Assembly: GCF_027596085.1 (NCBI RefSeq)
Contig: NC_072458.1
Location: 3,894,139 to 3,958,138, forward strand
Length of the DNA stretch: 64,000 nt
Reading direction: 5' to 3'
Source of the DNA: Anoplopoma fimbria
Taxonomy: Eukaryota > Chordata > Actinopteri > Perciformes > Anoplopomatidae
Of this stretch, positions 1 through 14,600 are shown in pieces. The notes beneath the pieces were generated by a model, which saw nothing but the letters and a program-made list of their open reading frames with translations, made no database searches and had not been told where the DNA came from. The translations under genes and the position numbers were made by a program. Position 1 is the stretch's first letter; each line of letters opens with the position of its first letter.

Positions 1-477
1 CTCCACTCCATCCTGTCTCTCTCAGCCTTGGATGAGCTTCAACCAGTGTTTTAGCCAGAGGGGTTTGACTCAGAATTAGAGTGGGGTCAGCCCCAGACTG
101 CAGAGCAGGAGTCTGTGAAATACTGCCAGGACCTGATTTCATTCTGTTTCGGACAATACACAGTACAATTGTATCCACTTGCTGTGCTTTTAAACCCGGC
201 TTTGTACAGAGGAACTGTGTCCTGGCTACTAGATGACCTACTATAATGAATTGTGCTGAATTGTTTAAGATATTAATAAATCAGTCGATTGACAAAAAGG
301 TATTCTTAAGCAATTTTGATTAGTGCTTAATCATTAGTCATATATTTAAAAAAATATATATATATATATAGATTTGTTTATTATCAAATTGACATTGATT
401 GATTTGAAAATGTTCTCTAGACATGTGATGGCAGTTTTTCACTATTTTCATTCATCTAAAAAAATAAACAAATTAAA

Positions 478-901
478 GGAATAGTTTGACATTTTGAAGA
501 GACTCAAATGAGAAGTCTGGTGTCATTCTCATACGTATATGTTTGTTCAGTAGGAAGCTAATGCTCAGAGACAACTAAGTTATAGTGTATAAAGACAGAA
601 AAATCTTACCTGGCTCTGTCCTAACGTGAAAAAAACATCCATCTACCAGCACCTCTTAAGCCCACTTATTAACATGTTATATCTTATTTGTTTTGTTTAT
701 ATCACAGCAAAATGGCTTAACTAGGGTGCTGGACTATTTATTGGCGGGGCCAGGCTAGCCGATTCCAGTCTTTGCGCTAAATTAAGCTAACTGACTCAAG
801 CTCCATATTGAACAGACGGATACAAGAATGACATCAATCTTCTCATATAAGTCTCTGCATGAAAGCTAACAAGCGTAATCAACAAAATGACAAACTATTC
901 C
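478..901. mobile_element. non-autonomous DNA transposon (MITE-like), about 424 bp
   Basis: The ends are inverted repeats: GGAATAGTTTGACATTTTG at the left and its complement, with one mismatch, at the right (883-901). The interior has phrases that recur in percomorph genomes, such as CCTGGCTCTGTCC, ACCAGCACCTCTTAAG and GTGCTGGACTATTTATTGG. No coding capacity is visible. A second, more damaged copy lies in a pex1 intron at 41743-42250. I recognise the family from its sequence but cannot assign a superfamily with certainty. Confidence 0.7.
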
Positions 902-2125
902 AACAGTTAGTTGCAGCCCCAGTAATTATACTGTTTACAATCCTACATGGCAAGCCAAGTTCAATCACAAAGAAAAACCATTGTTGTGTGTGTCTGTATC
1001 AGTGTCCTTTGAAAGTGCCCTTGAGCAAGACACCTTGAACCTGGTTACCCAGCCCTTCATCTTAATAAACCGAGCACAGATGTAAAGCAAAGCTGTTTTT
1101 TTGCTTGTGTTTGACTTTTCTCCTCTGACCTGAGGTGATCCACAGGAGAGTAGATAATCTGCTTTGTTCAACCATGTTGATTACTGACGTGTCCCATGTG
1201 GGATTATTCACTTGGTCATCCTCAAAAGCCCCTGCAGCTGCAGCAGACCGACCCCCTCATTAACCATCTAACATAATTTAATGTTTGGCTGATATGAAAG
1301 CCTATGACTGTGGGTTTAGATGCTATTCTAGTTTTACTTAAGGCTGCTCGCCACAAATCAGTTAAGGATGCTTAATGCAAATCAATGCAAACGATTTCTG
1401 GCTCTGCTCTTTAGCAACAGGACAGTTCCTCCACTTTGCCAGAAGGCTAACACGCACACATACAAGGTTAATGAAATGGGTGTGTCTGTTGTGTCCGGTC
1501 AGAAGTGATGTGACTATGATAATGTGAGTGCAGGTGTGAAAGGTTTTTGGGTGGATGCCCTGTTTGGATTCCAAAAAGCAGCTTGGTCCGGTAATGAAGG
1601 CGCTGCACAAGCTGCCATATGCCAACAACTGTGACTGCTGCTGTCGTGCTTTGCATGAAGCAGTACATCTATGACTCGTATCAGGACATAGTAAACCTGC
1701 CCCTCCCCCACTCCTCTTCTGCAATGAGACCCGCTGTTTTCTTATTCCATACTGGTTTTATTTACCTCTACAACCTCTCTAGATCTTTCCTCTCTACGTT
1801 CTTCCCTCGATCCCTTTATAGCTCTTTCTCTTTCTCTTCTTCCTGTGCTCTCTCCCCCTCTTTCCCTCTTTCCCTCTTTCCCTCCTCCTCATCCTTGTCT
1901 CTCGACCCCCCTCCACCTCTATTGTTGAATTCAGACAGGCTATTTATAACTTTCTGCCTGGCTGCCTCACCTCCCACTCCCTTAACAAGGTTTGTTTTAT
2001 ATTTTTTGCACATGTGTATGCGCACTTGGACCGTGCACGAATGTGTGTTTTGTACATGCGTCGCAATAAATAGGTGTGTTTGTGTTTGAGTCCTTGTAGG
2101 GTTAGTGTGTGGTTTTATCAGTTAG

Positions 2126-2280
<155 letters not shown>

Positions 2281-5200
2281 CAAGAGCACAGTATGAATGC
2301 CGAGCTTTGTGTCTACGCAGGGGCTCGTTTCTTTTTCATCTGTGCATTGGTTGGTTTGATTTGTGTGCCTAAGGGGGGGATCTCTGATCTCAGGCAGCGT
2401 TGGCCCACTCACACTTAAAACGCAGAAGCTCCGCTCACTAATCAGACCAGAGAGATCAGCAACCATTAGCATCAAACCATCAGAGTTACATGAGCAGAGA
2501 TGCAGAGCTAACATTTGGTTTTGTTGTGTTTCAAACTAATGATACTGTTGTCGCATCTTCACAGCTGCTCACTAGAAATCAGCTGTGGAAAAGATGAGAA
2601 AACACAAATTTTCTTGTCTTTTGATTTATTTATCATGTATTTAAAACTGTCTAATCTATTGATTTGTCGATGTGCATTTGTTTGATAAATATCTGTCAGA
2701 ATTTTGTGCAAAGAAATACATACAGTTTATACCTTGGATTCTCCTTGTAGACAATGAAAGTCTCCGCAAAAGGCCTTGTGTTCAAATGCGTCTTATTGTG
2801 GATACGTGCTTGAATATGACTGCTGTAGGCCTCGTCATTAATAACCTGATAATTTTGTTGAATCCGCGTTTAATTTGAAGCACTTCATTCATCAGTGTGA
2901 GTATCACGAGGCATGTGAGGAAGATATCTGATACTTTGTTAGTAGTTTTCTATTTGGGAGTCATGGTGTTTCTCGATAGTCAACCTTGCCTCACACGAAA
3001 AGCAAAAACAAAAAAACTACGGCTGGGCCAAACCACACTCACATGAATAAAACCGCTTCCTTTGAGCCTTGCCAAACACACAATAGTGAGAAGTATTGTG
3101 CAGGAAGAAGAGCAGCACATAATTGTACGAATCAGCTAACTAACTCCATAACCCTGGAGGCCCTGAGTCCCGTTGCGCATGGAAATAAGCTAATTTGTCG
3201 AAAACCTTGTGGAAAATCTGTGTGGTGTCCACTGTTACAGTGCGGCTTGTGCAGCTCTCCTTAAACCCCAAAACTTTGGTTTCTAAAGGCCTTAATAGTT
3301 GCTCTTTGTATTATTCATGGCCAACTTGACTGACGTCAGTTTTTAGACCTCTTCAGATCCAAAAAGGTATTAAAGCTGATATTTCAGATAGAATTCATAC
3401 TCCGCAAACGGGTGCATTATGGGTAGACTCTTGGGTAGGGATTGTTCCAGCTGGGAGTTATTATATGAAATATAATGAAATAAAACCTGTTTTGATGTCC
3501 TTGAATGGATGTTTAATCACAACCAATTTACTCATCCCTCTGGGACAATTAACGCAGAACGTTCATATTTCCTGCAACAACCGAGTCATAATAAAACATT
3601 AATGCAAAGCTGTGCACAAGCCAAGGTCGCCACTTGGCTTTCATCAGCATTTCTTAAATCGCAGTAAGTGGCGATTTCCCAGGCGACTTTGCTCTCCAGT
3701 CATCCATATGGGCTGTGCTGAGCCTCACATGGAGCCTGTTGTTGAAAAGAAGCTCCTCTGACAGTTTGTCTGGGCTTGCAGTGCTAGCACTCTAAATATG
3801 GCAACAGCAGCAAGCAGCAACAGCCGGCGTCAACCTTGCATCAGTCATGTGGAAGAAAGAATAGGATTGATGGAGGGGGGTCTCCAGATGTATTGTGTGC
3901 ATGTGGGGTTATTGGGAATCTACATGGATCTAGTGCAGTGCCCCTCGAAAACATGCCTGTTAAGACTTTCTTGAGAATGGCTCATACAAAGAACTTCATA
4001 TCAACACTGTGCTTCCATGAGTCTTTAGCAATACACCTGCCATGACATAGTGGTACTCACCCAAGTCGCAGCTAAAATTTTTGAATTATGTTACTCTTCT
4101 AAGTGATTGTACCCCGAATAGCTTAAAAAAGCCCCCCAAAGCACATCAGAAATGTGACACTCAACTGCATACTACTCACTGTGTACGTCTACTTCAGATA
4201 AAAACATTGTACTAATACATTTACCTGACAGATACATTTTAACCAAAAAAGAAAACAGGTCACACGGTCAGAAACATCCGTGAAAAACACCAGGCCAAAG
4301 CATGGATTTTATTAGCAACAATATTTTGCTGGCAATTACGTTACTAGTGTTCTATTTAAGTATCAAGTCATACAGCAGGGAAATACTCAACTAAGTTGCA
4401 GCTTACTCACGGTCACAGCGGTGAAATACACCCTGGTTCAATTCTACTTCCGATCAGCTATCTGCTTGTGTTACCTCTAGGGAAGTGGAAAAAGAGTTCG
4501 GCTGTAAAGTGAACAGCAGTCAATTAGCCGCAGTCTGCCTGCTGTGGACGACATGCTGGACTCAGACTACAGACCCTAAAGCTCTGCCTTAGATGCACCA
4601 CAGAGCACTCTTTGCTTGTTTCTTCTAAGTTTATTCATATCAAACTGGTCACAAGCGCACTTCCTTGGTTCCCCACCATTACCAAGTGTGAAGTAGATCG
4701 AGTACTCGAGTTAAGCGATGGACCAAAATTCCTTGCTTTATTTTTGTTTTGTGTGTGTTGGTGCTTGTTCACACTGTATAATGCATGTAAGCGAGGGATG
4801 GATTAGTATGTGTGCAGTGTAAGTGTACGTTGAGTGTGTATATCTCTCTTGCCTTCAATACAGTATGTGCTTTTCCCTGTAGTGCAGTAAAACTGTCAAA
4901 CAGGTCCCTAAGGCATTCAGAGAGGAAAGCTGCTTTTTTCCCGCTGTGCTTTAAAGTTACATTTACCCTTACCACTCTATTTTATTTTATTGAAATACCC
5001 AGATACAGTGACTTCTTACATTTCAGCTGTGGGGGGTGGATACATAATTGAAATTTTAATGGATGAAAGTAGTGCCTTTCCACTTAGTTGCTCTCAGCAG
5101 ACGTGACAAAGAGCCATGACGGGTTGTCAGGAGAGTCTAACAAGAAAAGCTGAATATGCTGAATATAATCTTGGAATCTGTCTGCAGCATTCACTTCTTG

Positions 5201-6374
5201 TTCTTCACCCTCTATGCATTATGCTGTAAAAGGTCCTTACTAGGGTTGCATATTTGCAACATCGATTGATCATTTTGTATATGAAATGCCATGAACTGAT
5301 GAAAAATGACCATCTTGTTTAACCAACAGTCCACTACCCAAATATATTCACTTTACAATTGTATAAAATGGAGAAAAGCAGCCAGTCCTCTCATTTTAGA
5401 AGCTAACCGCAAGCAATTTTGCAATCAGTTAATCAACTAATGATTTCAGCTCTAGTCATTATGTATGCAATAATCTTTTACTACTTATGTGACCCATATT
5501 CATTTTGTCACATTGACTATCCCCATCCTTCCTTCCAAATGGAGATAAAGGCTGTCACATGTTGTCCCCTTTATGTCATCTTCAATGTCTCCAACCATTA
5601 TAACCATGACACCAGCAACATGGACTGTTGTCTCAAAACAGCTTTTTGTAGCCCGAGTGGGAAGCCTTTGAAGCACTACACTGTGTTGTGACCAAAGCGA
5701 AGCTGTAGTGTGTGTGTGTGTTCTGTCTAACGCCTGTCAGACGGAGATCTGGGTTTTGTTGTGCCTCCCCAAAACGTCCTCTCACACAGAATGCGCGGGT
5801 GACAGAGAGCAAAAACCAGCACAGTTGGCATTGTTGGCATAGATTAGTGTCACTATCATTCATAAACAGAAAGCAGAAGTAAACAATATCTGTTGCCTAC
5901 ATGGTGATAGGACAAATAAGGCTCATCCTAAACCTGTCAATACTTAATGTGATCCAGTGTGGACTACATTCTGGTTCTCCTGGATGAAAATTGTTTAATG
6001 TATTAGAATAAATAATTGATAACAACTGCATTTTTATTAGTTTCTCTATTTAATACAACCCGTAGCAGCACTCCTCTCTCTGTGCATCATGTTAGTAGAC
6101 AGGCATCCTGTAATGCCCATCAAAGTGGCTTTGTTTTATTTTTAATGACATCGTGGTTGACGTTGAAGGAGATAATTATTAATTGAACACGGTGGCAGGG
6201 AGGTAAAATGTAATTACCATTTCAATAACAGGTAAATGGATTTCCTATATTCTCTTTTACTACTGATAATTAAAAAACACAGGCATTCGGATAGAACTGA
6301 ACAATTGTGCATGTGTGATAATGAATTATTTTGTATGTAGGCAAGCGTGCATGTTTTGTCTACTTCAAGGCGTT

Positions 6375-7035
6375 AAAGGTGCAATGTGTAATGTCTAGCC
6401 ACATGTGCTACAAAGAAATAGAGGTCAGTATTTTACCTTTACTACTGGGTCCATAAAATCTAAATTTAATAAGCACTTATTTAAAAAATAATGCGAAATT
6501 CAACCAAACGGCTGAAAATCTGAGAGCCGGTCAAAATATCACTGCTATCTTATAATGTTCGTTACGCTGGCCCTCTGAGTGTTTGCGCCACTTACCAGGG
6601 ACTCTACCGTCTACATTTTGATAATATCAAAATGGCGAGAAACGATCATCTCGTCCTCCCAGCTGCAAGAAGACCACCCCGCCTGGAGGGGGAGCACACG
6701 GTAGCTGCGGGAGGCCACCACCTGTCAGCAACTCTTATTCAGCTAGCACAAACCCCAGCGCTGGGCCTCACAACGGGGTGGTGTAGCAGCCAACTTGCAC
6801 ACTCTACTCCTGACGAATCTATCTCCTGGTGGAGACGAACTATCAAAGTGGACACAGGCAATGGATGTATTATTGACAAGCCCTCGGTACAGCACTACTC
6901 CTTCGTTCTCTGGACTGAGGGCAAACTGGCGCTACAGTGACTCACTATTGCCTCTCGAGGAACAAGTAGTATTACCAGAAACTACAGGCCAGACCTTTCT
7001 GGTTGAAAATAAAATGCTCTGCAGCACAATAGATT
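6375..7035. mobile_element. possible degraded interspersed repeat
   Basis: The segment starts with GGTGCAATGTGTAA, a phrase I associate with the ends of dispersed fish DNA repeats. It is more GC-rich in its middle than the surrounding intron, and an open frame of 102 codons at 6632-6940 has no recognisable protein similarity. I could not find a matching inverted terminal repeat, so this is a weak call from resemblance only. Confidence 0.25.
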
Positions 7036-10000
7036 GAAATATAAATAACAAAACTTCTTTCTTCTTAACTCTCTTTTGATGATGTTAATTATAAAAAAAC
7101 GTTTTGGCCAGATCTTACACGTGAACACCTTTGAATGCACACCTCACCAATGCTCAAATTCTCACCATGTGACATAGACTTGTGACATAGACTTTTTGAT
7201 TGCTTTCAGGGAGTATCAGCAAAGTCATTATTCTGTGATTACCACCTTATTTGCCCGCCAAAGTGCCTCTCCAGCACAATCTCCAGATTTCCCCACCCAG
7301 GCTTGAGGGGCGGGTGAGCATTTGACTGACAGCTGGTAAATGATGTCATTAGCATCCCTTTTAGGTAAATGGAGCAGCGGCGACAGTCGATTGGTCGGAG
7401 AGGGAGGGAGGTAATTTGTTACGGCTGTTGCGCTGTCGATGATGGATGGTGGGGCTACTCCAGGAAGAAGGAGCTGCCCAACTGTCCTGTTTGAGGACAG
7501 ACTGAAGGGAGGAGAGGAAAAGAGTGAGGGTGGAGGAATGTGGCAGGAATGTACTAGATGGCTCATGGGACAGCGTTTAATTACTTTTGCTGACACTTGC
7601 TCTGCTGTCTAACTCTCCCTCCAAAGAGCTACAAGAAAGAATGATGGCCTGTTGTCCGGAAGAGATTAGGGAGCATGTAAGGGAATGTAGAGAAAGACAG
7701 AATTTAAGTTGGACAAGATACAGTAGAAGAGATAAATCTTGGATCAGCCGCTACGACAATGAACAGTTCTGCGCTGATCATCTGAAGTGCAGCCGAGATG
7801 ACTTCAGTACAAAACTGAGCGTTAAAGGTGTGAGCTCATCCTGCAAAGTTTGTTCCTGCGCTGATGTCATCTCACCTCTACCAAGGTGCTCTCTGAGCAA
7901 TCAGCCGATGAAAAAGAAGGATGAACATAAAATATTCATGATGCCCCTCCGCCCTGTTGTGAAAGGACCATGTGTTCGTATTAAATGTGATGAATATTCG
8001 GGGTGTTAATTAGCATGAGTGCAGCCACATGGGCCAACAGAATTGTTTTCCTTCCGGAGACATGACTGCAAACAAGGCATATTAATGAACATTCCCCTAG
8101 GACTGCTCCGCTGAAACATCAGGGCTGGGTGGTAGTCGATCTCCAGAGAGCAGGAGGATGTTGGAAAGCGAGTTGCATGTGACAACGAGATCTGTGTTAA
8201 AAAAGCTCGTAAAATCCCCCCAAAAATGGAAGTGTCCTGCTGATATCATGATTTCAGGGGACAATTTGGGTGTTTTGGGGTACAGCAAATGGATATCAAA
8301 GCTCATTTTTTGGTATACAGTTTCCTTTATTTTGAAATGGCTTCTTGAGGAAATATGTTCTTTCTAGACACACTGACAGACCATTAGTAATTTTAATCGG
8401 AAAATAAATTAGTTTGAGCCTTAATTATCAGGATTATATTCGTGTGTATGTGTGTGAAAATTTATGATAGGCAACTGTGTTGCTAAGTTGTTATTGAAAG
8501 TTGTGGACAGGAGTGATGAATCTCTTGTAGCATGATTGCAAGCTGTGGCTTCATCAATTTGTCTGCTCATTTTTCACCTCAAACAGGAGGACAAGCGGAG
8601 GCTGAGGCTGAAAGGCCGGTCCTGGGGGTTGTAAATCTGCTGTTAGCTGGACACCTGTTTCTCCCCATGACAATGTGACGTACATATTACAGGGAGAATA
8701 CAGAAAACAGTCAAAACCACCAGAGGGGTAGCTTTAATATGTTTCAAGCTGTTTTAACTGAGGGAGGAATGGACAGCTGTTTTTATGGATGGATAAAGAG
8801 ATGGAGAGATGGGAAGGGACGGACACAAATTAATTAAAAAGAATAATCCTCCTTTGTATAAGCTCCTACAAGCCATCATCTCAGCTCGCAGTCTCTGCAC
8901 GTAGACCTCTAGAACAAGTCCTGACCAACAAGGAGGGAATGTATCGACCCTCGCCCTCTAGTGGTTGGTCAGTCTTTTGTGTCACCTTGTGTTACACCTT
9001 TGTTTCCTAATGATTTTATGAGGTTAATATTCTGCACACATGGTCTGGAGCGGCGCTTCTTTTTAAATGGCAAAGATCATGATCTTCTGTCTGCCTCTTT
9101 CAAAGGGGATTTGAAGGATGTACTTGTTCCGAGTAACTGATGTTCGGCTTCAACTTTCATGCCAGTCAGGTTTTAGATTACACGGAACAGGACCTCATGT
9201 GCACAGATGTGGGTCTCAGTCTGAGCTTTGTAGATTAATCAGACTACACAGGTTCAAATTTTAGACTCTGCAAGTGATTTTTGGAAAAAAATATGATTCT
9301 AATAGTTTGTCATATTTGGCCATTAATATGTTGTATATAGCTACTTTCAGCTGGTGCCAAAAAGCCACATGCTTGCATCTCTAAATTTATTTGACCCAAC
9401 CATCTTGTTTTCTGTTGCCGTTGTCTCGCGTTTATTTTTTCAAGGTCAATTTGTTGCCCATTTGTTAGAAAATACACTGCCATTATCCCCTCTGAACATA
9501 TTTGCATTCCAAAAGATAATCCCTGGATTAAATTGTGTAATCAGTGAGAAAATCACTTTTTTCCCAGTATTTTTTTGTGGTGGGAGCTAAGTGTTAACTT
9601 CAGGGCTTATCAGATAACGAGTCATAAATGGGTTAATGCCTCTTCATGGCACTGTCACTGTACAGCAGCAGCAAAAGGAGAGTCTGAGCCCAGACCATTT
9701 CTTAATGCATTTTTTACTCAGCGAATGCAATGCTGATTCAAGAGGATTATCCCCGATCGCCTTTGTTGGGTTTTCGGTGCCGGTGGAGGTTTGTGCTGTT
9801 CATATTTCATTTTTGGCAGCTCAATTCATCTATTTATAATGCTTTCACCCCTGGCTTAGTCTGACTTGTGAGAGCTCAGAGGTTAGCAAGTTGATGAGTA
9901 AGCGCCTTGCAGTACACTTAAACAGCAAGAAAAATATTACATAAGACTGTGTTGGGCATCTTGGCTCACTGGGTTTTGGCATAGTTGAGGTTGAGGAGCA

Positions 10001-11123
10001 CAGGAGATTACAGAAAAGGAGAACACACCAGTTATAAGGAAAGGAAAAAACATCTACCTCTGACTACATACAAACACAAAACTCATCCTCACCCTAAACT
10101 CTTTGAGTCCTCGTAGTGTGAGGAAATGTTTGCAGAGGCTTGAAATTTTTTGGGCCACAAGCATTTCATTAACCAGGCCTTGCACAGTAAAGAGAAAAAT
10201 ACAATAGAGTAAAATCAAAGAGAAAAGAAGGGAAGACAAAGACTATTTCTTTCTGTCAACTCAGTATGATCTGATCCAGTTTATTAGCATCTGAAGGCCC
10301 GGAGGTGGCTGCTAACAAGGCTGATCCGTAATCAGGGCTGCTTGTCACGTCTACCATCACATCTCCTGCAGTAATTCGAACAGAGCTGCTCAAACTTGCT
10401 AGAAAAATATTATGAAGCCAAGTGCATCAGCAGGATTTACAGGCCCACATCTATCAAAGCTCTGTAAGCTACTCTCAGTTTCAAGGGGAAACCACTGTTG
10501 CAGGTGATGTTTGCTCCCTTGTGTGTGGGCTGAATATCTTTACAAATAAAGTAAATAAAACTATCTTTAAGTTATATTAGTGCAGAAGTTTGAATAAGGC
10601 AGACTGCAAATCAGATTGTACGAGTGTAAAGCTAGCTTAGTACTCATTTCCTGAGGCTCAAGTGTGTGTGCGGAAGGATGAGGAGATTTTATACTTTGAT
10701 AAGAATTAGTGCTTTATTAACTTTGTAAAAGTCTGTGGGATTAATTCAATTTCACATTTTAATGCATTTAAGCACTGTTCAGTTCAGGCCCTTGGTTTTG
10801 TTTGGTAAAATCCAGTGTTCAGGGCTCAATGGCATGAGCTAAAATGTGAAAGCAATAAAGTGCAAGCATGGCAGGATCAAAAAACTCACAATTCATCAAC
10901 GATTTGATCCTTTACCATAACGTTTATTACTTATTGATAGCTTTTGTTAGGTTTTTCCCATCAGATTTATTGAGAGAATCATATAAATCCTCTTGTTAAT
11001 TTTCACCGGCTAGCCACTATTTTCCTTTTTTATTTCCGTAAACATAAGATATCCTCTTGAGTCTGTTTGTGGTCTGGCAGTAGAGTATAGATATTGCTTG
11101 TTCACTTCTGATGATTTGATTTT

Positions 11124-11145
11124 CACACACACACACACACACACA
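11124..11145. repeat. short (CA)n microsatellite, about 11 units
   Basis: A plain CA tract of about 22 bp in the elmo1 intron, about 540 bp upstream of the first exon seen. Confidence 0.9.
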
Positions 11146-11688
11146 GTTCTGTGTGTAGACTTTAATTATCTCTTGACAGCGATAAATACACTGAAGGCAA
11201 ATTGATCTAGACATTCATGAAGTGTTTTTCTATTGTATTGTTGCCCCGGTTGATCACAAAGACCCCTCAAGTGGGATTGATGACTTGGAACACCATTCAT
11301 GTCATGCTTCTGCAGCCAAAGCCAGACTAATGGTATAAGCTAGCTGGGGAATTAAAAGCAAGTTCTGTCATGCATTTCACTGGTGCATGATACCAAGGCT
11401 AAAAATTGACTAGACACTGTCGAATGATTCCTTTCTGCTCTTTTCCTCTTAAAGATCAGTGCACCAGACTGGATTACAGGCTACAGTTCTGAAAAAAATA
11501 AAAATGATAATCCTGTCGGGAACTGAACAGGAGTTTATATGCTCCACTGCCCCCTGTAATATGGAGGGGGTTAGTTTGAACTTTCCTGACTGTACTGACT
11601 CTGTCTTTGGCCAATACACACACACTTCTGTGGATCCTGCATCCATGATGATTTCATCACGCCCTCCTCCGCCTCTTCTCCTCCGCAG

Positions 11689-14600
11689 GTAATGCAGGTG
11701 GTGAGGGAGCAGATCATGCGAGCGCTGACTCTCAAGCCTAATTCCCTGGACCAGTTCAAGAGTCGCCTGCAGAACCTGAGCTACACAGAGATCCTGAAGA
11801 TACGCCAGTCCGAAAGGATGAATCAGGAAGACTTCCAGTCCCGCCCCATCCTGTGAGTCAACCAATCAATGACCAGTGTGATGTAGACACTTTTGTCAAA
11901 GGGTTGTATTGTTTGCCCGAAGTGTCCCACAAAAGCTTATTGGGAAGTCAAAATGGCAACAAATTGCTGGACTTAATGTGAATACCATTGACTGTACTCA
12001 TGTATACTGTAGGTCTGACAGCTTTGTTTAGTAAATCCACTCTGAATACAAGGAAAAGTAAGACATTTTCTGTAGAGTTGGAGAAACTGCTCAGTGATAT
12101 CTCCTTCTCCTCAACTACCTAAACAGGATATCATTTGCATCTGCAAAAAGAGTTGTGGTCGTTTATATACTTGTAATTGCTTATTTTTCCATTTGTCAAC
12201 CAAATACCAGCAACTGACACTAAGCAGGTTGCTCCTGCGCTCTCCTCCCACGATTGAAATATGCATTAAATTCAAATTGTCTGCAGTTGGCATTCCTAGT
12301 GAATACTCCATTAACGACCCTCCAGCTCGCAAAGCATGGAGAGCCAGTCTGTAATAGATCATTCATTGACTGATCATGGTTGCAGGGCCTGTAATGGAGA
12401 ACATTGTTTTGTCCTGCCTGTATTTAATGGAGTATAGCTAGCACTATTGGAAAATTGTTCCACAGGGAGAGTTCGTCCCTCTGAACAGTAATCAATTCTG
12501 AGCCAACGGCTTATTGAATCGATATTTGAAGGGTAGAGACCAAACTTTTAAACGCCAATTAATCCTATTTGAGAAAGAACGGAAGAATGAAAGCAAAGGA
12601 AAGTGTAGAAAATGTACCCGAAAAAATTCTCATTTAGAATTACGTAACAAAAACACAGTGTAGTATGTATCTTATCTTAAAAATACAAGAGTATAGCAGA
12701 ATGCAACAAGGCAGAAATTGACACTGAAATGAAAAAGCACATTTGAACATTTTATAATACTTTATCACAGAATGACTGTTGGAAAGCATCACAGACTGAT
12801 GAGTCTGTCTTAAACAACGTGCGACTACCCAAGGTTGGAATTTTCCTCTAATCAATACAGCACAGTCATGACTTGTAAACATAATGAGCAGCGCATGTCA
12901 GACTGCAGATTTAAAGGAGCTCTGTATCGTCTGCTATAAGTGCTTTCTGCTATCAATTAATGTAGAGAACGACTTTAGACATCAAAAGAAGGTGAAGAGG
13001 AGCCTTTATGGCTTCAGATCTAAGCTGTGTCTCCTGTAGAGCGTCTTTTTGTCTTATATTTGGTTTTGACTCTGAGGTATTTCTGCTTTAATCAATATAA
13101 TGCAGTTTGTTTAACGTAAGTGGAAAGTTTTGTATTTACTGACTGTTGCTTGCACTAAAAATATAATCAACACCACATAAATTCATGCAGCAGATCAACT
13201 CAGAACTGCTGATGATGCACTTCTGAGAAAAATACTAATACACAACTTAATTGTAATGCAGTCCCCAGAAAATGAGGATGAAAAGTGGTTGTAATGTAAT
13301 TCATTATTGATTCCCTGCTCAACCTGTGCATAAATATTTCACTAATATACTGGGGTAGGTACTTTACATTTCTGCAGAGCTGGAAATTGTTTATTTTGCC
13401 TCACTTCTTTAATCATGTGAAAACCTGATACCACCCAGAGTGCTTCCTTTATAGAGAACACCTCAGCCCTTTAATTCAATCGTCTATGGTGATTTTTTTT
13501 AATTATTTTTTTTGGCATTTGCTGGAAAGGATCAGTTTGAATTGAACCTGGAGCTGCTTCCTAAAAGGGCAATGCAGCCAAACCATCAGATAGTCTCAGA
13601 TCAGTCTCCTGTGTCTAGCTCAGTCAGAAGAGAAGCACGAGCCATCATCATCCATCCTACCTGCAATGAGCCACACTTTTCCAACCAGCTGCTTCTTTAA
13701 AGAAACCAGAGTGAAGGTCTGACCACAGATCAATGTAATGACCGGAGTCACTGATGAGGCAAACACACAAGACTGCCAGGATGAGACAGATGAAGGGAGA
13801 TGAGGGCGGATCAGCCTGAAGAAGACAAGGGAGAGAAAAAAGGACCAAAATGTGATCAAGGACATCAGCAAGGGAAAATACAAGTAAATTATAGAAATGT
13901 AAGCTTTTACGTGACTGGAAAAGCTGAAATCCTGTCAAGGTCTGCCTGTTTCTAAAGAAAGGAAAATAATAAAAGGCAAATTGTAAGAGAAAAGACTCAA
14001 GTATAATGATGAGAAATAAAGATGGGGAGCAGCAGCGCTGCTCGGGCAGATAATATAAATAATTTATGTTGACTAGTGCTGTGTGCTCCACATTCATATG
14101 CAACACAGACACACATGCATGTAGAATCATGAATAATGACAGCGACAGCTGAGGCAGCACAGATTCCCACTGATCAGCCTTGTGGGACGCTCTACATGAC
14201 ATATTTCTGATTGTGTGAACATGTGCATGCATGTTTGGACGTATTTCTGTGTTTCTGGCATTTTCTCTTCCCCCCTGACAGCCTTAATCCAGGGGTTTGA
14301 AATGAATAATGCACTTTGCCAGAGAACCTGGCATATGTTAAACAATTAACTTCCAGATCTCAGCGCATCATGTACCTCACTGTCGACCCACTTTCCACAT
14401 CTGGAACGATGTAGTTTATAGAATATAGATATTTCTCTTAAACCAATAATGTATTTATTTTGTGTTTCTCTGAAGGGAGCTGCGAGAGAAGATCCAGCCG
14501 GAGATCATGGAGTTGATCAAACAGCAGAGGCTCAACAGGTTGTGTGACGGAACCTGCTTCAGGAAAATCAGTAGTCGCAGGAGGCAAGGTGAGACACACA

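Noticed and set aside
1..100. A possible exon after CTCTCTCAG near position 25
   Set aside because: The following frame stops quickly and does not match elmo1 residues expected before VMQVVREQ.
1619..2089. A 156-codon plus-strand open frame rich in Ser, Phe and Pro
   Set aside because: It reads a CT-rich low-complexity stretch in the intron and has no recognisable domain.
13657..14232. A 191-codon minus-strand open frame
   Set aside because: No domain, no splice context and low-complexity composition; it lies in an elmo1 intron and looks like chance.
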